Of a stretch of DNA of 64,000 bases, positions 10,001 through 19,626 are shown piece by piece. A program made the translations under genes and the position numbers. This stretch comes from Brevipalpus yothersi (lineage: Eukaryota; Arthropoda; Arachnida; Trombidiformes; Tenuipalpidae). Numbering within the stretch: position 1 is the stretch's first letter; every line of letters begins with the position of its first letter. The DNA lies in NCBI GenBank assembly GCA_003956705.1, contig QZCP01000830.1:94696-158695 (forward strand), read 5' to 3'. Below the pieces are notes generated by a model, which made no database searches, was not told the origin of the DNA, and saw only the letters and a program-made list of their open reading frames with translations.

Positions 10001-12854
10001 TTCATTAGTTAAAGTAAGAGCAATTTTCATTCTGATACTGGCATAATGTTACAGATGAGTTCTATTCATTTTGTTCGAGAAAAAGGTAATTAAGCTATTC
10101 GAACTATAATTGACACCTTTTAATTGTGATATCTGAGATAATCAATTCTATCAATTAACTAGAAAAATGATTGCTTCTGCTCTCTTGCTATTGATGATCA
10201 CTCTCTCATGATGATCATTTAGCATGCACGATTATAAAGTGTTGAAAGATTCACTTTTCAAGTTTTTGAAGCGAAAAATTTCGATTATCTCGATTAAGAT
10301 ATCTTATAACAAACAGTCTGGTTGGTGAATGAAACTTCCACATATGCTCAGATTAGCTCATCTGATAGGCTTTCTCTGTAAAGTGTTTAGTCATAATTCA
10401 TTGATGGTCTTGATCATTATCCACAAAATATGCTCTGTAATGTATTCACACTGTTAAACTCTGCATCAACATTTGATATTACTAATGGTTACTTTTTTCT
10501 TTTCCTTGTGAAGGTCAAAAAAGCAAAAAGTGGAAAAACTATTATTTTGTTTTGGACTCAAAAGAAAAACATCTATATTATTATGAAAACGATCGTAGAA
10601 CAAAACCCAAAGGTCTTGTCGATCTGAGTTATAGTTTTTTATACCTAGTGCATGACACTCTTTTCGAGAGACCTAATTGTTTTCAACTCGTCGAAAGGCC
10701 TTTACCGTGCTTGAGTACTGAGTACTATATGTGTTCATCTTCCTATGATATTCTCCAAGTAAGTGGACGATATTTGAAATTCTACTTGAACCGTTACTAA
10801 TCCTAATCGTAACATTTTTCATCCCAATGATCCGGACAGGAATGGGTTCAAGCCATTAAACCTTTCTGTGTTCAACAACTTCAGCGCAGCCAAGTTTTGT
10901 CCTCAAGCGCTACTGAAGTACGTACCTTATTCGTTTCACTTTTGGAAGCTCATCGTTTACCTGTAAAGCTAGTCCCACATCCGTTTTGTATCATATCTCT
11001 CAATCAAGTTAAAGTTTGCCGTACTCAAGTTAAGTGTCCACCAGATCCCATTTGGGAAGAAGATTTTATTCTTGAAGATATACCATGCGATGTGAGCTCA
11101 TTTTCCATTACCCTGTTCAACAAGGGTAAAAGATCAAAAGACATTGAAGTTGCTGAAATGACATTGGAATTCAATAAGTTGAATAGTGGTGTTGAAATTG
11201 AAGACTGGTTCCCATTAAATGGAATTTGTTCTCCAATGACCAATGAATGGGGAGCTCTGAGAGTGCGACTTCGTTATGTGCATGAGCTCATAATGCCTCT
11301 ACACGAATATAATGCCTTGAAAGAATTGATAATGGACAGTGATTTAGAAGTGATAAGTGTTCTAGAAGAATTTTGTCATCGAGATCGAGCTCCATTGGCA
11401 AATGCCTTGTTACGTATATTTAAACACGAGAGTAGGGAAGCAACTTTATTGAAAGCAATGATCGAAAGGGAAATAAAGCGTGAAAACGAAACGTCAACCC
11501 TTTTCCGGATGAATTCACTTACCACAACTCTCATGGATCAATACATGAGAACAACGTGCCATCAATTTCTCATGAAAGCCTTGAGAGAGCCTCTACAACG
11601 AGTGCTGGAAACTCGTCAATCATGTGAACTTAATCCTAGTCGTTTAGACAGTTTGGTAGAAGCATGTGCCAATGCGGAGCATCTTCTTACTCTTTTAGAT
11701 GAAATTGTTGATTTTATTTTCCAATCTGTCGATCATTGTCCACCATCTTTAAGATATATATGCGGATGCTTACAAAAAGCAGTGGCCAACAAATGGCCTA
11801 ATGATCACTATGTGAAAATAAGAGCAGTTGGGTAGGTGTTAATTTTTTTCTCTCTGAATGTTTTTTCCATCTCATCCCTTTTATTTATTCCATAGGAGCT
11901 TTATCTTCCTTCGACTCATATGCCCGGCTATTCTAAATCCTCGAGTATTTAATCTTATTAATGGTTAGTATGGCATACACGTGTGTACTTGAAAGGCGTT
12001 AAAGCTCACTTTTTTCAATCTCTTCTTACAGAAACTCCTTCTGAAACAGCAGCGAGAAGTTTGATTCTCATTGCAAAGTCTTTGCAAAACTTAGCCAACT
12101 TGATCGAATTTGGAGTCAAGGTAAAATCTGCTAACTCAGAGAACTTTCTTTCTCTCTCTCAATTGCTCTCGATACATTTGTCTGTGACGTTAATCTTTAT
12201 AATCTAAATGCTAATTTCCCATAAAATCATGTTCTTCTCTCTTTTCCGTCCCTTAATCTAACTCTTCACACGCTCACAATCTTTGCCATATCTCACTATA
12301 CTACTAATGGTAGCATATTGTTCACTCTGATCCACGTTGTGGCGAGGCTATAATAGCCCCAGCCAAGAGGGTTTGTATTTGAATTATCCCCCAATGCACC
12401 AGATTGAGTTCGATTTTGTTTGGTTTCTGATTATCGCCCGTTTTAATTTTATGGATTCAACAATCATCTCATCTTCAATTTCTTGTTTATTTGTCCAAAA
12501 TTATAGGAACCATGGATGGAGATTGTGAATCCTTTCATATTGAAAAACAAAGCTCGTATGATCAAGTTTCTCAATGAACTTTCTAACGTACAAGAATGTC
12601 CAGAACCTGAGGATATTCCTCGTGGAGATGCATCTCGAGAACTAGCTACGGTACATTCGATATGTGAACTCTATAAACAAGAAATTCATAGTCTCAGTCA
12701 TAATAGGGTAAGTTTAATTAATGTCAAACTTCACTGTCAGAATAATTACCAGGAAATTTTTTTTTCACAGCCCACTCTACGTAAATTGGTTGCCATTACT
12801 GATATGCTCACAAAACACAAATTACACTATTCAGAAACGCATAATTTGAGCTGA
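7082..12854 (+). CDS. RASA1: Ras GTPase-activating protein 1 (p120 RasGAP)
   Basis: Cytosolic adaptor/GAP that binds phosphotyrosine receptors and switches Ras off. Twelve coding exons with matching phases: 7082-7203, 7365-7647, 7941-8011, 8195-8312, 9283-9370, 9444-9809, 10514-10758, 10840-11831, 11896-11963, 12032-12120, 12507-12707, 12771-12854; about 908 residues. Domain order: SH2 (about 42-135, GSYLVRES), SH3 (143-198, WLWCTSERTQESGLI), SH2 (204-300, WFHGSITKEEA), PH (343-440, KPKGLVDLS), C2 (455-570), GAP (580-870). The GAP domain has the arginine finger in TLFRMNS (about R654), LRYICGCLQKAV and FLRLICPAILNPR. The C-terminus (LVAITDMLTKHK) matches RASA1. Odd points: the N-terminus before SH2 is only 41 residues, and the second SH2 reads FLVKRSD, with Lys in the FLVR arginine position. 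ATG chosen as first in frame after a stop at about 6992. Confidence 0.95.
8476..8886 (+). repeat. GA/TC microsatellites in RASA1 intron 4
   Basis: GA at about 8476-8499, TC at 8641-8661 and GA-rich 8845-8886 lie in the 970-bp intron between exons 4 and 5, the longest intron of the gene, which explains spurious reading frames here. Confidence 0.85.
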
Positions 12855-13075
12855 TTTCAGGAGCTCTCACTTTTAAATATGACATCCGACTGGTGACCTT
12901 TCTCTCGCATTTTTTCCTCATTGGCGTGCACCAAATGAACATTGTTTTCAAATCTTGTTCCCATGATTTTCTGTGCAAGATCATAGCTTCATGCTGTTGA
13001 GGTGAAGAATCTTGCCATACAAGAGCGAGTTTACCATGCTCAAATTCTAGAGATTCCACTTTAAGTTTGCCTCTG
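12855..13075 (-). pseudogene. Coding-like fragment with frame change, unidentified
   Basis: On the minus strand, starting after an acceptor-like TTTTGTAG near 13076, one frame reads VESLEFEHGKLALVWQDSS and continues; a second frame then reads LAQKIMGTRFENNVHLVH to a stop about 12857. Both have protein-like composition and would join into one stretch if one frame change were allowed. It abuts, tail to tail, the last RASA1 exon. I do not recognise the family. It may be a decayed exon; chance open frames remain possible. Confidence 0.25.
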
Positions 13076-14448
13076 CTCTACAAAATCTCCCATTTTTTGC
13101 AACTTAAATCTCATAATTCATCTCTCGTCCTAGTACAGGGCGTTGAATCTTTCTACATCAATATTTATGATTTTGACTTTTGATCACCGATTCTCCACGC
13201 TTATCCTATCATGATATAAAATATCTCTTCTCATAGATTGATTGATTGAGACCTCTATGTCAATTCAGCATATCATGAGAGAAAAATGACGATTTGCTCA
13301 TAGCGAGTCTTCCTTCTTAGTCTTGGTAATCCAATGATGCAAAAATTTCAACACAGTTTCTGATAATAAGCAACATTTTAGCCAGAAAGTTTACTGAATT
13401 TTGAAAATTTCTCGTAGATTGATTCGAATCAATTGTTTTGGCATGATTTTTGGCTTAGATATATATTGGTATGTGAAGCGAACAGTGATGCAGGTGTTGT
13501 AAAACTATTCTTTCCTTAATTTCTATTCTTATCAGAATATTTGAGAGGTACGTTAACTTCATTACGATTGAAGTGACTGAATTCTTGCAATGACCTGCTT
13601 TTCATGACATTTCTATGATAACAATTTTATTGGCCACCTCTTCAACTAGCTTATTGTTCAAAAGTGGTTTCAGATTGATCCATTTTTTGAATTAAGAAAG
13701 CACAGAGTTATCAAAAAAAGTGTACACAGATTATGAGACTGTGTGAATTTATTTTCTAAAAGAATCTCTCTTCTCATTAAGAGTGCAAAAGTGCATAACC
13801 AAAAGAGAGTGGAACCCGGGCAATCTTATGGTAATTTTTTCCTGCATCATGTCGGGCGGAAAGGATCCTAGATTTACTGTGGATGTAGTTAATTGATAAG
13901 GCGATTAGTTGATTTATCATTAATGAAAAGAGATCGTTTGGTTAGCGTTTAACAATCGGTTATCAATCGAACGGGTTTGATATGAGTGATCTGGGACCTC
14001 CCTGATTGAGCCTGTAAACTGTCTTCGTTATTCATCAAGCTCTATCGATTCCCATAAAATACCAGTAAAGGTGGGTTTAAAGAATTTAGGTGAAGCCATC
14101 TCAAGAAGACTTTCAAGACAGAGCTGAAGCATCCACTTTAAATCTAGGAAAAACTAATATGAAGCTTGTTCGCCGAAATGACTTTTTTGAGGCCCAATCG
14201 AGAGAGTAAAACTCTGATTGAATGCGTCTGAAAGTTTTCCAGGTCGAATGGACGAGATAATCGATCCTTCGGATAAATAATCAAATGTGATTATGAAGAT
14301 AGCCAGCTCTTGATATATTATGAGAACTTGCAAATCATCTTAATGCTGATCAGGTCCAACAGAATCTAACTTACAATCTAATCTTGTCAGTGGTTTTATT
14401 TTTCGATTAGGGAAAGGATGGTACAAAATCGTGTTGCAAATAATGTAC
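13076..14448. other. Intergenic, nothing recognised
   Basis: AT-rich sequence without a convincing exon, repeat or RNA gene on either strand. Confidence 0.4.
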
Positions 14449-15745
14449 CTATCCATAAATTCTTTCTGCTTGCGGTCGAGGTCCATGATGAAATTTTCTC
14501 AGCTCCTGGAGAATGAAAATATTATGATAAATCATGAATGCAAACTCTACCACTCAATATCTTACCGTTCCTCGTTGCGAATATATGAGATCTATATCAC
14601 GTTCTCTAAAATTTTCATCATCAACAGGATTATTGTGAGAGGGCTTTTTGATTTCGATCTGAGGCCAACGATTTTCTATAACACCTCTCAGAGTATCGAT
14701 TGAATCATCTCCAACATCTTCGAGAGTATCAGCGTCAAAGGGAATCCACAAAGGCTTTCGATGATCAGTACGAGGTTCACTTTTTTCCATTTCCATTTTA
14801 AAAGCCAGTGAACACAGAAGTGAACTAAATCTGTTCATAAGAACATCTTTCTTGGAGCTCATATAGATCATGCAAGCTCCAAGAGAGGCTGTTAGACACC
14901 TCAAGTATCGATTGATGAGTTTCCGTTCCTCTGAGTCCATCTCTTGGAATAAGTCGAATTTTGTGCCAGCGATTATCAGAGGGACTTTGAAAATTTGTGA
15001 TTGAGCGTACTGATTTTTTCTTGATTTTTTTCTCGTTTGTTCATCCAATTCCTTGAGCGCTTCGGCGGAAAGGCTCTTGAGTAGGCCATCTATTCGTTTT
15101 TGAATTGTTTTGATTAACATATCTGATAGAATGATCATTTCCTGGGGTCGAGAGAGATCCAAACTCAGAACAATTATCAAGTCTCTGATGGAAGGGAAAG
15201 ATACCGTTATCTTCAAGTAAGTTTCACCATTCTGCGAACGTATTACTACCTCAGATTATCGCCTCTGATAGGTAAACTCAAAAGTTCTGTGAGCCCATAT
15301 CCTTCTCCAAGCTCCCAAATATCACAAAGTTCTGCAAACTTGGATTGAATAACAAAAATAATAACTGTGAGCGTTATTTCAGAAAGCCGCTCTTACCGAT
15401 TCATATTTCTTGATCTTCGAGGTCGTGTAATATTGCAGTGCCAATGTTTCTTTGAGCTCCAAACGAGAACCAATGAATCGATAGATTAAACTAGTTTTAC
15501 CCTGAAAATCTGTACATTTTAGCAAATTTATTCGCCACCAACAATTTTAAACGACTTACCGAGCCTCTATTGCCAATAAAGAGGATCGATGGCTTTCTCG
15601 GAAAATGGGACTCGAATTCATCGTTCAACTCGCATGCTGTTGACCAAATATTCTTCCTGAGAACAATTTTGAAGAAGAAAATGAGAATTTGATTATTTAA
15701 GCTGCCGAAAATCAAAAAGTTTTTTCCTCACCTATTCTCCAGCAT
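14449..15745 (-). CDS. DYNC2LI1: Cytoplasmic dynein 2 light intermediate chain 1
   Basis: Subunit of the dynein-2 motor that drives retrograde intraflagellar transport in cilia. Six exons: 15745-15732, 15656-15560, 15501-15397, 15338-15250, 15184-14566, 14505-14449; about 326 residues (human form about 351). The P-loop is assembled across intron 2: ILFIGNRGS then GKTSLIYRF, giving GNRGSGKT. Next come ALQYYTT, IWELGEGYGLTELLSLP, then RDLIIVLSLDLSRPQE and VPLIIAGTKFDLFQEMDSEE, all in the order of the family. Exon 1 is a 14-nt mini-exon coding MLEN plus two bases; phase supports it. Exon 5 is opened at an acceptor 32 bases inside the longer open frame because only this joins GDNL to RDLII as in orthologues. 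In a mite its use would be in sensory cilia, which is inference. Confidence 0.9.
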
Positions 15746-16172
15746 ATTTTGAGCTTAAATTTTTCTGCAACAGAAAATTCAATCTTTTTGTATATCGTAT
15801 TCAGAATGTTGTCATGGGAAACTGGCTATCGAATGATAGAATGATCCACTCTCCAGCAGAGTTTATGTGTGCACATGATGATCTGACCTCTTTATATTTC
15901 ACAGAGCTTACACTGATACAATAGTCTCATCTTCTGCCATTCGATAGGATATATTCTAATAATTTCCAGCTAGCACTCCATCTCTCAACACTTGGATACC
16001 TGTCACTGTCTTGCTGAGAAAATTTTCTAGAGGAATAAATTACCGCCGAGAGGATTGAAAAATTGGTTCCGCAAGCACGAAAAATTCGTAAACATTTTTA
16101 ATCGAAAATATGTTATTAGATATCCGAGGCATTCAAAAAGAATGAATTCTAGGTACATTACGTGTAACAAAT
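15746..16172. other. Intergenic, no gene seen
   Basis: Upstream flank of DYNC2LI1; no exon or repeat recognised up to the fold-back at 16173. Confidence 0.35.
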
Positions 16173-16249
16173 TGAGATACAGCTTTTTTCTAAAAGTCTG
16201 TCGAGTGAGCAGAAACAAGACAGAATTTTAGAAAAAAAACTGTATCTCA
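16173..16249. repeat. Short fold-back inverted repeat
   Basis: Arms 16173-16202 and 16219-16249 are complementary over about 30 bp with two or three differences, separated by 16 bp. It sits just before the lipase relic, which has a second, longer fold-back at its other end. Confidence 0.85.
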
Positions 16250-16255
16250 CGAAAA

Positions 16256-16898
16256 GTGATCAATAAATTATACAGTAAGCGAGTTGAAAAACAACTAAAC
16301 CAGAAAGTAGGGTACAGTGTAATCATTGTTGATTGGCAAGGATGTGCAAACAGATATTTTTATCTAACAACCGTGGACACCCCTGTTGTTGGATTTTCTT
16401 ATCCAACAAAAGTGCTGTCCACGGAGGTGGCTGATGCTATAGTTGCTTATACACTTTATCAGATATCCGTTTTTCAATGTCCATCCAATGCGGATTCATC
16501 TGATTGGACACAGTCTAGGAGCCCATACATCAGTATTTGTTGGTGAAAGATACCGTAAAAGATTCCATGGAAATGGCAAGATAGCTCGCATCACGGGTTT
16601 GGATTCTGCAGGACCATATTTTTCCCACGATCGTGTCGAGAAACGATTAGATCCTAGTGACGCAGAATATGTTGAAGCAATCCACAGTGATTGTGTACGG
16701 CACATATCACTTTGGATTGCAATCGATGTGGGAGACGTCGATTTCTATCCAAATGGTTTGGAAAGCAGCCTGCATGCAGCTATGCTGGATCCAAATGCTG
16801 CTTGGATCCAGCATAGCTACATGCAGGCTACTTCTGACATCCAATTGGATAGAAATCTACATTTCCTACATCGTCGTATAAGCATGTTTCAGCTATGA
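16256..16898 (+). pseudogene. Pancreatic-type lipase relic, frameshifted and truncated
   Basis: Remains of a secreted alpha/beta-hydrolase lipase. A first frame (16256 to about 16480) gives SVIIVDWQGCANRYF, the family VIVVDW strand, and TPVVGF. Near 16480-16500 the frame changes, and the second frame gives MRIHLIGHSLGAHTSVFVGE with the catalytic serine in GHSLG, then ITGLDSAGPYF with the catalytic aspartate, ending at GDVDFYPNG. There are no splice signals to explain the change of frame. After VDFYPNG the gene runs into an inverted copy of itself (see 16723-16874), so the C-terminal half including the catalytic histidine region is missing. N-terminal exons were not found. A decayed gene is the best reading; an assembly artefact is the alternative. 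Confidence 0.75.
16723..16874. repeat. Inverted duplication inside lipase relic
   Basis: Arms 16723-16794 and 16802-16874 surround a 7-bp loop. The inner 26 bp (16769-16794 with 16802-16827) pair with one mismatch; the outer parts still align with substitutions and a one-base shift, including two copies of the codons for VDFYP read on opposite strands. The outer divergence shows the duplication is not brand new, while the inner part is nearly perfect. Confidence 0.88.
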
Positions 16899-17010
16899 GA
16901 AATTCAAAAAAGGTTTATGCAGTGATTGTGGTAAAAATAATCATGAGTGTATGCCATTTGAATGTTAAAGAGGTAGGAGAAGTTATGAAATTTTCCACTG
17001 ACTTGTTGCT

Positions 17011-18307
17011 TTAAATGTTAGTGATGAGGGCAAAGTGAAAAAGAGAGAGACTGCGAGACGGAGAAAAGATTGGCTCTTCTTGAAAGATGAAGAGTACTGT
17101 TGATGGTGGAGAGAGAGGGAGAGATAAATGATGGTAAATCAAATGTGTGTTCATTTGGTTTCCTTGCTTATCTTTGGCACACAAGACGACTCGCTGATTT
17201 TGATGGTTAGCGTAGATGTATGGGTCATATTTGAGGTCAACATAGACTTCCGGTTCCTTTCCACTGATCTCGAAATTTTTCTCAATCAGCTGATTGTCAA
17301 AAGTGAGCACAGTAATTTTCCAGATTCCATCAACATTTTGGCAAGGCAAAGGATGTTTGAAGATTTTCATACCATTGTTGATGGTAACATTTTTCCATTC
17401 CATCACTTTGTAATTGGATGGATTGTAAACGGACACCTTGTCAAGTACGGTCTCATACAAATTGATGCGACCATCGAAATTGATTACACGAAATTTAAGT
17501 TGATCACCGGACTTGTACACTGGCTTGGAAGTTTCGATCAAACTTATTTCGATTGACTGATTCGAAGGATCTTCTCCTCACTGAGAACATTGGGAACTTC
17601 TACAACCAATTTGGCGACATAATGTCTAAGAGGGGCCAATGAAAGCTCGACACAGGTTACATCGTCATCTAGAAAGTGAGGAAGGAGAAGAGGAAAAAAA
17701 TCAGCAATCAATATCAACCAGAACGAAGTTGAATTTCACACACACACAAAGACACACACAATATCTTGGTGAAAAAATTCATTCAAAGTGATGATAAATA
17801 CACATACCTTGAAGTTGTTCCCGTTTCTCGGTGGGAGTTTTACCAGAGCTTGGCTCGAGTAGTGAAACTTTCACATATCGGTCACTGGATGGGATCGAAA
17901 ATTTGCCGGTCACAGGTACCAAACAGATTTTACTGTCCTTTGGACTGATAACTTTTGAAACGGTGATCACATATTTTGACTGTTGAGCAAGATTGTCCGA
18001 GCTGGATGTTCAAAAAGAGAGATAGAAGTGAAATAAATTAGATCCATGATATGTTGAAGCACAGAACATATATGAAATGGAGAACTCATGAGAAAACGAA
18101 ATCAAGGTCTTGGTGAAAGTGATGAAACTTTTCTCCCAAAGAGATTGGAACTGATGACAACTCAATTATGAATAAGAGGAGGAGAAAAAATTTTTCCATT
18201 ACTCGTACTCACCCCATTGCAATAGGCCGAAAAAGAGGCTTGAAGAACTCAAGAGATTCATCCTTCATGCCTATTGGTAGGTAGAAGGCGAACTGGATAA
18301 CTTCCAT
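17011..18307 (-). pseudogene. Alpha-2-macroglobulin/TEP family relic (MG1-MG3 part)
   Basis: Fragment of a secreted thioester-type protease inhibitor or complement-like protein. Exons 18307-18213, 18001-17808 and 17668 onward splice with matching phases. They give YVITVSKVI (MG1 start), DRYVKVSLLEP, VTCVELSLAPLRHYVAKL, then, in a different frame, SLIETSKPVYKSGDQLKFR, the family's TDKPVYKPGQTVKFR motif, followed by GIWKITVL and EVYVDLKYDPYIY. The frame changes near 17570 inside one exon without usable splice sites. The reading frame then ends in TC-rich sequence after KDKQGNQ with no donor, so macroglobulin domains beyond about the third, the bait region and thioester domain are absent. Frameshift plus truncation argue for a pseudogene. 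The first exon lacks a clear signal peptide, so an upstream exon may be missing. Confidence 0.7.
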
Positions 18308-19626
18308 CGGAAAAATCTGGCCTTTATATACCCATTTCAATCGACTCACTCAGAAATTCTGCGTGAAACAATTTTCGCTGATTTTGTCGTTTTTCTCCTT
18401 CTTATCTTCAATCCATAGGAAAAATCGAGCTATCTTTGGTCGAAAAAGAAAGAGAAAAATTGATTGGTAAGAATGCTGGAGTAATCATTCATTCCCAAGG
18501 ATGAAAGCTTACTTAAGTGTTCATATATCAGTCATACACTCTTATGGTAAGAGTGCAAGTCTCACCTCTGAATGATTTCTGATCATCAATTGATTTACTC
18601 ACAATTTGTGCTCGTCTAGCCAATTTTTCACTCCTTTCAGAGAGGAGACAGGTAAGCTTTATTCCCTTGAAATAAGATGAAGAGGGAAAAAAATCATTAT
18701 CTTGTGTGCAAGCAAATTCAGTGGATATTATCTTGCCGGAAACTGGATTCGATCAGCAACTCCATTAAATTCAATGAAGTTACTGATCGAGTCCAGCTGA
18801 ATCCAAAAATTTTTTAATCCAATTCGACTGTAGACTTCTCAACTTCTAGGTAGTACTGTGTTAATGAAAAAGTTGGTCGACTAATCTGATTGTGATTAGA
18901 TAATCCGTATGATTAACCTCGGTTGAATTTTGTCTCTGGACGGGTATTTTGACTCACCCTGTATTATTCAACCAGCTAATGAATCGGTCTGTGAGAGATA
19001 GGGATAGAGAGGTGAACATTTCACGTTTCCATCAATCTAAACCAATAGGCTTGTGAATGTTTAACATTCCATATTCTCTTTGCTCTTTTCCTCAAGTGTA
19101 TGTGAACCAGAGTAGTTTAAAAAGTGAGCACTCCCATGGAGTACTCTGTCACCCGAATGAATTATTCAGAGTACCTAATTAGTTCTTATAGTACGAAAAC
19201 CAGCGAACTAGCGGCCAAGACTTGTTTTGTGATAATTTTTAGCCATCTGATGGATGTTCATGAACTGAAGTGACAATTTTTGGGTACGATATCAACGACA
19301 AAAAAATGGTCAAATTTTAACCTATCAGGCGTTATAAAGTGGCCAAAAATTATCGCTAGAACAGGCAAAACTGGACGACTGAAAAAAATTATTTTTGAGC
19401 ATGGTCTGTCGATTGTTCAAAGAATTATTTTACTTTATCATTAAGTGCATACTTTTGTGTAGCTACTCTTTGGTGTGAACCTTTAAAAAGGTGTTGCATA
19501 GAGTAATCGAGCACAGCAACCGAAAGTGATTACCTATTATGATCACATAGGTGATGTTTGATTATCAAAAATAATGATGATAATAATAATAATAATAATA
19601 ATACACACACGAACTTGAGAATTCTG
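18308..19626. other. Intergenic, nothing recognised
   Basis: AT-rich sequence between the macroglobulin relic and UVSSA; a (TAA)n run at about 19575-19601 lies beyond the UVSSA stop codon. No exon recognised. Confidence 0.4.

Noticed and set aside
15185..15216. Longer N-terminus (MKITVSFPSI) for the DYNC2LI1 exon 5
   Set aside because: Joining GDNL to RDLII with the acceptor ending at 15185 restores the family sequence; the longer frame cannot be joined in phase.
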